DNA of 64,000 nucleotides from the NCBI RefSeq assembly GCF_026967935.1, contig NZ_JAPVBL010000001.1:62001-126000 (forward strand), given 5' to 3'. The translations under genes and the position numbers were made by a program. Source of the DNA: Modestobacter sp. VKM Ac-2982. Its GTDB lineage: Bacteria; Actinomycetota; Actinomycetes; Mycobacteriales; Geodermatophilaceae. The notes beneath the pieces are model-generated. The model worked only from the letters and a program-made list of their open reading frames with translations. It was not told the origin of the DNA and ran no database searches. This document shows positions 50,953 to 58,487 of this stretch, piece after piece (the first letter of the stretch is position 1; every line of letters starts with the position of its first letter).

Positions 50953-51606
50953 ATGTCGCTGTTCCGTCTGGACGCCAGCATCCGGGTCGAGGGGTCGGCC
51001 AGCCGCGAGATCGCCGACATCGTCGAGCGCGAGTGGCGGGCCGGGAACCCCGACGCCCCGGTCACCCGCCGGCACGTCGGCACCGAGCCGCTGCCGGCCG
51101 ACGCGTGGGGTGCAGCCGTCGCCGGCTCCTACCTCCCGGCCGAGCAGCGGACGCCGGAGCAGGCCGGCGCACTGGCCCTCGCGGCGACGCTGACCGACGA
51201 GCTCGTCGACGCGGAGGCCCTGCTCTTCGCCGTCCCGCTGTACAACTTCGGCGTCTCTCAGCACGTCAAGACCTGGGTCGACCTGGTGATCACCGACCCG
51301 CGGATGGGCCCGCGGGCCGAGCCACCGCTGGCCGGCAAGCCCGCCGTGCTGGCGGTGGTGCGCGGCGGCAACTACAGCGCGGGCACCCCCCGCGAGGGCT
51401 GGGACCACGCCACGTCCTGGCTGCGGCGCATCCTGGCCGACGTCTGGCAGCTGGACCTCCGGGTGGTCGAGCGGGACTTCACCCTGGTCGGGGTCAACCC
51501 GGCGCTGGACTCCTTCATCGAGCTGGCCGCCGAGCTCAAGGCCACCGCCGAGCGGGAGGCCGCCGAGCACGGCCGGCTGCTCAGCAGCACCCGCGTCGCC
51601 GCCTGA
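50953..51606 (+). CDS. FMN-dependent NADH:quinone oxidoreductase / azoreductase
   Basis: 217 aa flavodoxin-like fold. N-terminal LDASIRVEGSASREIA binds FMN phosphate, and VPLYNFGVSQHVKTWVDLV is the AzoR signature. It performs two-electron reduction of quinones, possibly protecting from electrophilic quinones. Control by the adjacent HxlR protein is probable. ATG 50953 lies at the right distance from the GAGGGAG site. Confidence 0.9.
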   Translation: MSLFRLDASIRVEGSASREIADIVEREWRAGNPDAPVTRRHVGTEPLPADAWGAAVAGSYLPAEQRTPEQAGALALAATLTDELVDAEALLFAVPLYNFGVSQHVKTWVDLVITDPRMGPRAEPPLAGKPAVLAVVRGGNYSAGTPREGWDHATSWLRRILADVWQLDLRVVERDFTLVGVNPALDSFIELAAELKATAEREAAEHGRLLSSTRVAA

Positions 51607-51620
51607 GGCCCCCCCCCGGC

Positions 51621-52169
51621 TCAGTGCAGCGCCGGGGGCGGGTCGTCGGAGAGCCGGGACCACAGCAGCTCGTCGTGCTTGACGCCGTCGCCGTACCGGA
51701 ACGACCGCCGCAGCCGGCCCTCGCAGGTGAACCCCGCCCTGGCCGCGACCCGCCCGGAGGCCTCGTTCTCCACCGCGTGGAAGAGTTCGACCCGGTCCAG
51801 CTCCAGCGTGGCGAACCCCCAGCGGCAGGCGGCGTCGACCGCGCGCACCGCCACCCGGCGACCGCGCGCGGCGGGCACGGTCCAGTAGCCGACCTCGGCA
51901 TCGGCCTGCGCCCGGTCGATCGCGTGCAGGGACAGCGAGCCCAGCAGCTGGTCGGCGGGGTCGACGATCGCCCAGGAGCAGTGGTCGCCGGTGCTCCAGT
52001 CCCGCCGTCGGGCCAGCAGCGCCCGGGCGTCGTCCCGCGAGCCGGACCCCGCGTCGTTCCACCGGCGCAGCTCGGGGTCCTGCAGCGCGGCCCAGACGGC
52101 GTCCAGGTCGTCCTCCCGCCACGGCCGGAGCACCAGACCCGCAGCGGGCAGCACGCACGGCTCCACCAC
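51621..52169 (-). CDS. GNAT acetyltransferase, RimJ/RimL type
   Basis: 182 aa. LRPWREDDLDAVWAALQDPEL and the pyrophosphate-binding region EVGYWTVPAARGRRVAVRAVDAACRWGFATLELDRVEL, with NEASGRVAARAGF, match protein N-acetyltransferases. The acceptor may be a ribosomal protein or small amine. It is the last gene of the nag operon; the GTG start abuts the GntR stop. Confidence 0.88.
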   Translation of the reverse strand: MVEPCVLPAAGLVLRPWREDDLDAVWAALQDPELRRWNDAGSGSRDDARALLARRRDWSTGDHCSWAIVDPADQLLGSLSLHAIDRAQADAEVGYWTVPAARGRRVAVRAVDAACRWGFATLELDRVELFHAVENEASGRVAARAGFTCEGRLRRSFRYGDGVKHDELLWSRLSDDPPPALH

Positions 52170-52898
52170 TCAGCCCTGCCCCAGCTCGACGGTCATCGCC
52201 ACCTCGTACCGGTCCCCGCGGTAGGTGGACAGCGCGTGCTCGACCGGCCGGCCGGCGCTGTATGAGACCCGGTCGAACACCAGCACCGGACGGGACGGCG
52301 ACACCCCCAGCAGGACGGCGCACTCCCGGTCTGCCTCCGCCGCCCGCACGGTCTGCTCGGCCCGCTCGATCGCGCAGCCGTACCGCTCGGCGAACAGCGT
52401 GTAGAGCGAGCCGGTGAGGTCGGCCTCGTCCAGGTCGGGCGCCACCGCGACCGGGTACCAGCCGTCGTCGACCGACATCGGCTGGTCGTCGGCCAGCCGC
52501 AGCCGGCGCACGTGCCAGGCCCGCTCCCCCGCGGCCAGCTGCAGCGCGGCCCGGGTCGCCGACGGCGGCACGTCGCGGGCGACCGCCAGGACGACGGTGC
52601 TCGGCCGCAGTCCGAGCCGGCGCATGTCGGAGTGGAAGGAGGCCAGGTGCAGCCGGGACCGCGCGGGCCGCTCGGCCACGAAGGTGCCCTTGCCGCGCAC
52701 CCGCACGAGCACGCCCTCGCTGACCAGCTGGCCGATCGCCTCGCGCACGGTGATCCGACTGACCCCGTGCTCGACGCACAGCTGCCGCTCCCCGGGCAAC
52801 GGCGCGCCCGCGGGGAGCCGGGCCGCCAGCTCGGTCAGCCGGCCGCGCAGCTGCTCGTGTTTGGGCACCACGCCGTCGACGATCGGCGCGGTCACCAC
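52170..52898 (-). CDS. GntR/UTRA regulator, DasR/NagR-like
   Basis: 242 aa. N-terminal winged helix (about 10-80: KHEQLRGRLTELAARLPAGAPLPGERQLC, SRITVREAIGQLV) and UTRA effector domain (about 90-235). In Streptomyces, DasR-type proteins repress N-acetylglucosamine genes and are released by amino-sugar phosphates. Its gene is within the nagAB operon, and a dre-like palindrome stands at the operon's promoter. Start GTG 52898 overlaps nagB by 7 bp. Confidence 0.92.
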   Translation of the reverse strand: MVTAPIVDGVVPKHEQLRGRLTELAARLPAGAPLPGERQLCVEHGVSRITVREAIGQLVSEGVLVRVRGKGTFVAERPARSRLHLASFHSDMRRLGLRPSTVVLAVARDVPPSATRAALQLAAGERAWHVRRLRLADDQPMSVDDGWYPVAVAPDLDEADLTGSLYTLFAERYGCAIERAEQTVRAAEADRECAVLLGVSPSRPVLVFDRVSYSAGRPVEHALSTYRGDRYEVAMTVELGQG

Positions 52899-53689
52899 CT
52901 CTGGTCGGTCAGCTTGTGGCTGAGCACGTACCGGTAGTAGTCGGCCCGGGCCAGCTGGGCGCCGGCCGCCTCGTCGACGACGAGGGTGACGTGCCGGTGC
53001 AGCTGGAGCACCGACGCCGGGCAGGACGCCGTCAGCGGCCCCTCCACCGCGGCGGCGATCGCGGCCGCCTTCGCCTCCCCGGTCGCCACCAGCACGAGGT
53101 GCTCGGCGCCGAGGATCGTGCCCAGCCCCTGGGTGATCACGTGCCGGGGTACCGCGGCGACGTCGTCGCCGAAGAACCGCGCGTTGTCGACCCGGGTCTG
53201 CTCGGTGAGCGTCTTGACCCGGGTGCGGCTGGCCAGCGACGAGCCGGGCTCGTTGAACCCCAGGTGCCCGTTGGCGCCGATCCCCAGCACCTGCACCGCC
53301 ACCGGCCCGGCGGCGAGCAGCTGCGCCTCGTAGTCCAGGGCGGCCTGCAGCGGGTCGGCCGCGGCGCCGTCCGGGCCGTGCACCACCGCGGGGTCCAGTC
53401 CGAGCGCGTCGGTCAGCTCCCGGCGGATGACCTCGCGGTAGCTCTCCGGGTGGCCGGCGGGCAGGCCCACGTACTCGTCGAGCAGGAAGGCCTGCACGCC
53501 GTCGAAGGACAGCCCCTCCTCCCGGTGCCGGCGCAGCAACTCGCGGTAGGCGAGCAGCGGCGAGGACCCGGTGGCCAGGCCGAGCACGACCGGCCCGCCG
53601 CGCCCCAGCACGGCCAGCACCGACCCGGCGACGGCGTCGGCGACGACCCGCCCGCAGTCCTCGGGGGTGGGCAGCAGGACGACCTCCAC
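52892..53689 (-). CDS. nagB: Glucosamine-6-phosphate deaminase
   Basis: 265 aa, close to E. coli NagB length. Motifs LGLATGSSPLLAYREL, FLLDEYVGLPAGHPESY, GIGANGHLGFNEPGSS and VATGEAKA include the catalytic Asp/His/Glu triad. It converts glucosamine-6-phosphate to fructose-6-phosphate and ammonia. GTG 53689 is preferred to 53716 because GAGAGGAG lies 8 nt upstream and the length then fits the family. It follows nagA by 2 bp. Confidence 0.93.
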   Translation of the reverse strand: MEVVLLPTPEDCGRVVADAVAGSVLAVLGRGGPVVLGLATGSSPLLAYRELLRRHREEGLSFDGVQAFLLDEYVGLPAGHPESYREVIRRELTDALGLDPAVVHGPDGAAADPLQAALDYEAQLLAAGPVAVQVLGIGANGHLGFNEPGSSLASRTRVKTLTEQTRVDNARFFGDDVAAVPRHVITQGLGTILGAEHLVLVATGEAKAAAIAAAVEGPLTASCPASVLQLHRHVTLVVDEAAGAQLARADYYRYVLSHKLTDQRW

Positions 53690-53691
53690 GG

Positions 53692-54882
53692 TCAGCTCTC
53701 CTCTCGGTGCACCCACGCGCCGGCCCGCAGGACGGCGGTGGGGTTCAGGCCCAGGTCGGTGACGAGCACGTCGGCGGGGGCTCCGGTGGTCAGCGCGCCG
53801 ACGTCGCTGCGGCCCAGCAGTGCGGCCGGGGTCCCGGTCGCGGCCAGGACGGCGTCCGCCAGCGGGACACCCGCAGCCACGGTCGACCGGACGACGTCCA
53901 CCAGCCGGGCGGTGCCGCCGGCGATGGCGCCCGATCCCCCGGCGAGCCGGGCGACGCCGTCGCGCACCTCGACGGGGAGCGAGCCGAGGCGGTAGCTGCC
54001 GTCGGCCATCCCGGCGGCGGCCATCGCGTCGGTGACCAGCGCGATCGCTCCCGGACCGACCAGGGCGAAGACAGTCGCCACCGTCTCCGGGGCCAGGTGC
54101 ACGCCGTCGCCGATCAGCTCGACCACCAGCTCACCGCGCGCAGCGGCGGCCAGGCAGGCGGCGACCGGGCCCGGCGCCCGGGACAGCAGCGGCGGCATGC
54201 CGTTGAACAGGTGGGTGGCCGACAGCGGGCCGCCAGGGGCCGCCGACCGGATCGCGGCGGTGACCTCGGCGGCGGCGGCGTCGGTGTGCCCGAAGCTGGG
54301 CAGCGCCCCGTGCGCGCGCAGCAGGTCGACGAGCTCGGCCCGGTGGTCGGTCTCCGGCGCCAGCGTCATCGAGACGACCGTCCCCCGCCCGAGGGTCAGC
54401 AGCTCGGCCAGCAGTGCCGGGTCCCCCGGGACGAGAGCGTCCGGGTCCTGGGCACCGCAGCGGGCGGCGGAGAGGAACGGTCCCTCCAGGTGCACCCCGG
54501 CCAGCTCGCCGGCCTCGACCAGCGGGGCCAGCACGGCCAGCCGCTCACGCAGCACCGCCGCCGGGGCCGAGACCAGGCTGGCCACCAGCGTCGTCGTCCC
54601 GTGGGCCCGGTGGTGGGCGGCCGCGGCGCGCGCCCCGGCGACGTCCGCGTCGGGGAAGCCGTGCCCGGCGGAGCCGTGGCAGTGCAGGTCGACCAGCCCG
54701 GGCAGCAACAGCGTCTCCGGCGCGGGGGCCGGCAGCGCACCGGCCCAGTCCCGGGCCGGGCCGGCGAACGCGATCCGGTCGCCGGCGACGGCGAGCACCC
54801 CGTCGTCGACGACGGATCCGCCGGTGACCAGCCGGCCCCGCAGCACGGGGCCGCCCGGCTCTGCTCCGCTCAGGATCGCCAC
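53692..54882 (-). CDS. nagA: N-acetylglucosamine-6-phosphate deacetylase
   Basis: 396 aa amidohydrolase. Metal-binding HCHGSAGHG, GVHLEGPFLS, FGHTDA, THLFNGM and the final LVTDAMAAAGM belong to NagA. It deacetylates GlcNAc-6-P, feeding NagB. The frame extends to an ATG at 54936, but that ATG lies inside the dre palindrome; GTG 54882 or 54846 is therefore more likely, and the latter gives the usual about 384 residues. First gene of the four-gene operon. Confidence 0.9.
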   Translation of the reverse strand: MAILSGAEPGGPVLRGRLVTGGSVVDDGVLAVAGDRIAFAGPARDWAGALPAPAPETLLLPGLVDLHCHGSAGHGFPDADVAGARAAAAHHRAHGTTTLVASLVSAPAAVLRERLAVLAPLVEAGELAGVHLEGPFLSAARCGAQDPDALVPGDPALLAELLTLGRGTVVSMTLAPETDHRAELVDLLRAHGALPSFGHTDAAAAEVTAAIRSAAPGGPLSATHLFNGMPPLLSRAPGPVAACLAAAARGELVVELIGDGVHLAPETVATVFALVGPGAIALVTDAMAAAGMADGSYRLGSLPVEVRDGVARLAGGSGAIAGGTARLVDVVRSTVAAGVPLADAVLAATGTPAALLGRSDVGALTTGAPADVLVTDLGLNPTAVLRAGAWVHREES

Positions 54883-54927
54883 GCTCCACGGCTCAGGGCC
54901 CGACCAGGCGCCTGCGATGCACCCGGC

Positions 54928-54943
54928 ACTGGTCATGACCAGT
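54928..54943. promoter_or_regulatory. DasR-type dre palindrome upstream of nagA
   Basis: ACTGGTCATGACCAGT is a perfect 16-bp palindrome. The Streptomyces dre consensus is ACTGGTCTAGACCA(C/G)T, which it matches except at the central two bases. It lies 45 bp before the chosen nagA start and should be bound by the DasR-like protein encoded in the operon. Confidence 0.85.
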
Positions 54944-55027
54944 ACCGGCAGGATCGTCCGCGCTCCGGGACGGTGTCAACTCCCCCACGCCGGACCGGTC
55001 GTCGAGGGCTCGCGCTAGCGTCCGGCC

Positions 55028-55537
55028 GTGACCGATCGGATGAGGACCTTCGCCTGGGGCGACCCGATGGAGACCGCGACGGCCGCCCGCACCGCCGCCG
55101 GGCTGGACGTGCTGCGCGCTGTGGCAGCCGGGGAGCTCCCCGGGCCGCCGATCGCCGACACGCTCGGGTTCGACCTGATCGAGGTGGAGCCGGGCCGCGT
55201 CGTCTTCGCGTTCGAGCCGGCCGAGTACCACTACAACCCGATCGGCTCGGTGCACGGCGGCGTCTACGCCACGCTGCTCGACTCGGCCACCGGCTGCGCC
55301 GTCCACTCGATGCTGCCGGCCGGCGTGGGCTACACCAGCCTGGACCTGACGGTGAAGTTCCTCCGCGCGATCACCCTGGACACCGGCCGGGTGACCTGCG
55401 TCGGCACGGTGACCCACCTGGGCGGCCGGACGGCGCTGGCCGAGGCCCGCCTGCTCGACGCGGACGAGCGGCTGCTCGGCACCGCGAGCAGCAGCATCCT
55501 GGTGATCCGCCCGCAGCCCGGCACCCAGGTCGGCTGA
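55028..55537 (+). CDS. PaaI-type hotdog-fold thioesterase
   Basis: 169 aa. The catalytic region NPIGSVHGGVYATLLDSATGCAV contains the conserved HGG and acidic residues of the PaaI/YdiI branch, with SLDLTVKFLRAI. It hydrolyses acyl-CoA thioesters, often aryl- or hydroxyacyl-CoA. The ligand is unknown. It is divergent from nagA. GTG 55028 is assigned. Confidence 0.88.
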   Translation: MTDRMRTFAWGDPMETATAARTAAGLDVLRAVAAGELPGPPIADTLGFDLIEVEPGRVVFAFEPAEYHYNPIGSVHGGVYATLLDSATGCAVHSMLPAGVGYTSLDLTVKFLRAITLDTGRVTCVGTVTHLGGRTALAEARLLDADERLLGTASSSILVIRPQPGTQVG

Positions 55538-55548
55538 GGCCCGCGCCC

Positions 55549-55612
55549 ACTGCGCAGTTGACGTCGCCCAACGCGGCGTGTCGCGCCGTGTCGGCGACCA
55601 GAACTGCGCACT
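55549..55612. repeat. Imperfect inverted repeat with ACTGCGCAGTT arms
   Basis: Left arm ACTGCGCAGTT (55549-55559) and right arm AACTGCGCACT (55602-55612), 10 of 11 matches. Nested dyads TCGCC/GGCGA (55564/55593) and CGGCG/CGCCG lie in between, so the 64-bp segment can form a branched stem. It is located between convergent genes and could act as terminator or be a dispersed element. Confidence 0.65.
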
Positions 55613-55631
55613 CGACGCGCGGCTGGCGGCG

Positions 55632-56144
55632 TCAGACCGGGACGCTGACGCCGACACCGCCTCGCGTCTGGGCGCCGTAGCGGGCGATCTCGGCGTCCAG
55701 GTCCAGCGGGCGGGTGGTCGCGCCCAGCGCCTGGACGTCCGGGGTGATCAGGTCGGCCGGCAGCAGCCAGGAGACCTCGAACTCGATGCCGTCGGGGTCC
55801 CGGGCGTAGAGCGCCTTGGTCGTGGCGTGGTCGGAGGCCCCGGCCAGCGCCCCGGCGTCGGCCAGCGCGCTGCGGATCCGGGCCAGTTCGGCGAGGGTGT
55901 CGACCTCCCAGGCCAGGTGGTACAGCCCCACCGTGCTGCGCCCGGCACCGGAGGGGCCGGCCTGCGCACCGACCGCGAACAGGCCCAGGTCGTGGTCGTT
56001 GGTCGACCCCTCGGCCTGCAGGAACACCGCCCGACCGGGCATCTCCGTCGTCACCCGGAAGCCGAGGACGTCGCGGTAGAAGGCGGTGCTGCGGTCGACG
56101 TCCCGGACGAAGAGGACGGCGTGGTTCAGGCGCTGGACGGGCAC
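55632..56144 (-). CDS. VOC family dioxygenase-like protein
   Basis: 170 aa. VQRLNHAVLFVRDVDRSTAFYRDVLGF is the first VOC module; GLYHLAWEVDTLAELARIRSALADAGALAGASDHATTKALYARDPDGIEFEVSW the second with metal ligands His/Glu. It is related to catechol 2,3-dioxygenases and fosfomycin-type proteins. GTG 56144 has GGAG 8 nt upstream. A palindrome CTTGA-cagt-TCAAG (56191-56204) upstream may be an operator. Confidence 0.85.
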   Translation of the reverse strand: MPVQRLNHAVLFVRDVDRSTAFYRDVLGFRVTTEMPGRAVFLQAEGSTNDHDLGLFAVGAQAGPSGAGRSTVGLYHLAWEVDTLAELARIRSALADAGALAGASDHATTKALYARDPDGIEFEVSWLLPADLITPDVQALGATTRPLDLDAEIARYGAQTRGGVGVSVPV

Positions 56145-56190
56145 GGTGCACTCCTGGGATCGGTCGAGGTGTCCAGTCTGCTCCGCATTA

Positions 56191-56204
56191 CTTGACAGTT
56201 CAAG
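56191..56204. promoter_or_regulatory. Possible operator CTTGACAGTTCAAG
   Basis: Arms CTTGA and TCAAG around a 4-nt CAGT spacer. It lies between the divergent VOC and Mut7-C genes in a locally AT-richer stretch, 47 bp from the VOC start. The binding protein is unknown; no regulator gene is adjacent. Confidence 0.45.
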
Positions 56205-56254
56205 CAACCGCCCGGCGGTGTGACTCGTCCGACCCAGGGGGTAGAGCCTCGGGC

Positions 56255-57025
56255 GTGACCGGGCCAGCCGCGCCGCACCACGTCGCCGTCCGGCTGGACC
56301 CGGAGCTGTGGTGGCTGCTCGCGCCGCGGTTCCGGTCCGCCGGCGGCCGGCGGCTGCCCTTCGACCCCGATGCGACCGTCGGGCACCTGGTGCAGGCGGC
56401 CGGTGTCCCGCTGACCGAGGTGGGCAGGGTGGTGGTCGACGGCGCGGAGTCGGCGCTCCCCGTCCGGCCCGGGCCCGGCGCCGTCCTGGAGGTGCGGCCG
56501 GCCGACCGGCCGCAGCCGGTCCCCGCCGGGGGGTTCCTGCTGGACGTCGGGCTCGGCGGGTTGGCTCGGCGGCTCCGGCTGCTCGGCCTGGACGCCGCCT
56601 GGCGCAATGACGCGGACGACCCCGAGCTCGTCGCGCAGGCGGCGGCCGAGGACCGCGTGCTGCTGACCCAGGACCGGGGGCTGCTCATGCGCCGGGCGCT
56701 GCCGCGCGGGGCCCTGGTGCGCGGCAGCGGCACCGATGACCAGCTCGTCGACGTCCTGGACAGGTTCGCCGTCGTCCCGGCGCCACTGACCCGGTGCACC
56801 ACGTGCAACGGCGAACTGCGGCCGGCGCCCAAGGCGGAGGTGGCCCACCTGCTCGAGCCGGGCACCCGCCGCACCGTCGAGGAGTTCTCCCGGTGCACCC
56901 GGTGCGGGCAGGTCTACTGGCGTGGCGCGCACGCGGCCCGGATCGACGAGCTCGTCGCCGGGGCGGTGCCCACAGCCCCGGTCACCCCGGCAGGGCCGAC
57001 GCGTCGCGGAGCACGTGGTCGATGA
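56255..57025 (+). CDS. Mut7-C RNase-domain protein with ubiquitin-like N-domain
   Basis: 256 aa. The N-terminal about 85 residues form a Mut7-C ubiquitin-like domain. The C-terminal part (about 95-245) is a PIN-type Mut7-C domain: [41 protein letters not shown], and a zinc ribbon [18 protein letters not shown] possible nuclease role is expected for this family, not proven. GTG 56255 is taken as start. It overlaps the clpP end by 44 bp convergently. Confidence 0.85.
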   Translation: MTGPAAPHHVAVRLDPELWWLLAPRFRSAGGRRLPFDPDATVGHLVQAAGVPLTEVGRVVVDGAESALPVRPGPGAVLEVRPADRPQPVPAGGFLLDVGLGGLARRLRLLGLDAAWRNDADDPELVAQAAAEDRVLLTQDRGLLMRRALPRGALVRGSGTDDQLVDVLDRFAVVPAPLTRCTTCNGELRPAPKAEVAHLLEPGTRRTVEEFSRCTRCGQVYWRGAHAARIDELVAGAVPTAPVTPAGPTRRGARGR

Positions 57026-57581
57026 GGCCGTAGTCCTGGGCCTCGGTCGCGGTGAACCAGCGGTCCCGGTCGGAATCCCGCTCGACCTGCTCGACGGCCT
57101 GCCCGGTGTGGTGCGCCTGCAGTTCGTTCAGCTGCCGCTTCAGCCGCCCGAGCATCTTCGCCTGGATCCCGATGTCGGCCGCGGTGCCGCCCAGACCGGC
57201 CGAGGGCTGGTGCATCATCACCCGCGCGTGCGGCAGGGCGTACCGCTTGCCCTCGGCCCCGGCGGTGAGCAGGAACTGCCCCATCGACGCGACCATGCCC
57301 ATCCCGTAGGTCGCCACGTCGCAGTCGACGAACTGCATGGTGTCGTAAACGGCCATTCCCCCGGAGACCGAACCACCCGGGGAGTTGATGTAGAGGTGGA
57401 TGTCTCGCTGCGGGTCCTCGGCGGACAACAACAGCATCTGTGCGGCGATCTGATTGGCGATCACGTCGTCGACCTCCTGCCCGAGGAAGACGATCCGCTC
57501 CCTGAGCAGCCGGTCGTAGACGGCGTCTCCCAAGGTCGACGCGGTGCTGGTCGCTGCTGCTCGGAGCTGTTCGCTGGTCAT
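56982..57581 (-). CDS. clpP: ATP-dependent Clp protease proteolytic subunit, extra copy
   Basis: 199 aa. The catalytic triad Ser99 (GMVASMGQF), His124 (VMMHQPSAG) and Asp169 region (ERDSDRDRW) is complete. INSPGGSV is conserved. Actinobacteria usually encode clpP1-clpP2 as an operon with tig/clpX; here it stands alone, so it may be an additional ClpP paralogue. ATG 57581 is preceded by GGAGAG. A perfect GCACAA-ttc-TTGTGC dyad lies upstream. Confidence 0.93.
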   Translation of the reverse strand: MTSEQLRAAATSTASTLGDAVYDRLLRERIVFLGQEVDDVIANQIAAQMLLLSAEDPQRDIHLYINSPGGSVSGGMAVYDTMQFVDCDVATYGMGMVASMGQFLLTAGAEGKRYALPHARVMMHQPSAGLGGTAADIGIQAKMLGRLKRQLNELQAHHTGQAVEQVERDSDRDRWFTATEAQDYGLIDHVLRDASALPG

Positions 57582-57674
57582 CGCTGACTCTCCTGCTCGA
57601 CGCCGGAATGGACACGACCACTCAAGTGCGTGGCGACCGGAAAAGTCGAGACGGAATGGCGGATTGCGCAGTCG

Positions 57675-57689
57675 GCACAATTCTTGTGC
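57675..57689. promoter_or_regulatory. Dyad GCACAA-TTC-TTGTGC upstream of clpP
   Basis: Exact 6-bp arms with a 3-bp spacer, within the most AT-rich stretch of the clpP/GNAT divergent region. GAATGGCGG occurs on both sides (about 57653-57661 and 57698-57706). Operator candidate for a regulator not encoded here. Confidence 0.5.
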
Positions 57690-57754
57690 TCTCCGCGAAT
57701 GGCGGTTGACAGCTCGCCCGGCGGCGGCGGTCCTGCCCGTGGTCTGATCCTCGG

Positions 57755-58363
57755 GTGAGCGAACCCCCCGTCGTGCGGAAGGCCACCCGCGCCGACGTCC
57801 CCCGGCTGGCCGCCACGCTGGCCGTCGCCTACCCCGACTACCGCTGGACCTCCTGGGCGCTGCCCGAGGACGGCCGCACCCAGCGGCTGTCCCGCTGGGC
57901 GGAGCTGTGGGGCGCGCTGGTGCCGGTGCTGGCCGGGACGGCCTGGGTGACGGACGACGTGAGCGCGGCCGCCGCCTGGGTCGCCCCCGATGCCGGGGAG
58001 CACGCCGCCGACCTGCAGGCGGTCATCGACCGGGACCTGCCGCGGGTGTTCGGTGCCCGCCAGCCGGTCGTGCTGGCCAGCGAACGGCTCGGCGCGCTCG
58101 GCCGCCCGGACGAGCCGCACTGGTGGCTGCACGCCGTCGGCACCCGGCCCGCCGCCCGGCACCAGGGGCTCGGTGCCGCGGTGCTCCAGCCGGTGCTCGA
58201 GCGCTGCGACGCCGACCGGGTGCCGGCTGCGGTGACGGTCTACACCTCCACCGCCGTCCGGTGGCTGCAGCGGTCGGGCTTCGCCGTCACCCACTCGACC
58301 CGGACGGCCGTCGACCACGAGCTGCCGATCTGGACCATGATCCGCCAGCCGAAGCGCACCTGA
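57755..58363 (+). CDS. GNAT-family acetyltransferase
   Basis: 202 aa. One GNAT domain: [50 protein letters not shown] (acetyl-CoA motif RHQGLGAA) and [16 protein letters not shown]. It is of the type annotated as small-molecule or protein N-acetyltransferase; the substrate is unknown. GTG 57755, divergent from clpP. A hairpin at the stop precedes the mntH control region. Confidence 0.85.
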   Translation: MSEPPVVRKATRADVPRLAATLAVAYPDYRWTSWALPEDGRTQRLSRWAELWGALVPVLAGTAWVTDDVSAAAAWVAPDAGEHAADLQAVIDRDLPRVFGARQPVVLASERLGALGRPDEPHWWLHAVGTRPAARHQGLGAAVLQPVLERCDADRVPAAVTVYTSTAVRWLQRSGFAVTHSTRTAVDHELPIWTMIRQPKRT

Positions 58364-58385
58364 CCCCTCAGGGGCGACGCAGGTG
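58357..58385 (+). terminator. Nested hairpin at the GNAT stop
   Basis: CACCTG (58357-58362) with CAGGTG (58380-58385), and inside it CCCC-tca-GGGG (58364-58374). The stop codon is within the left arm. The right arm overlaps the downstream DtxR/MntR box. Confidence 0.55.
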
Positions 58386-58397
58386 AGCCTGACCTGA
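58379..58397. promoter_or_regulatory. DtxR/MntR-type metalloregulator box upstream of mntH
   Basis: GCAGGTGAGCCTGACCTGA matches the DtxR/IdeR 19-bp consensus TWAGGTTAGSCTAACCTWA at 14 of 19 positions, with the conserved AGGT and ACCT halves. It lies 91 bp before the mntH start, suitable for metal-dependent repression of Mn/Fe uptake. Confidence 0.7.
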
Positions 58398-58487
58398 CCC
58401 CTGGGGGCCACAGGTCGGCCCCGGTGGCCCGCGGGGGTCGGGCAGGACAGGGACGACCGTTCCTGCCGCCGCCCCCGCGAGGTCACC

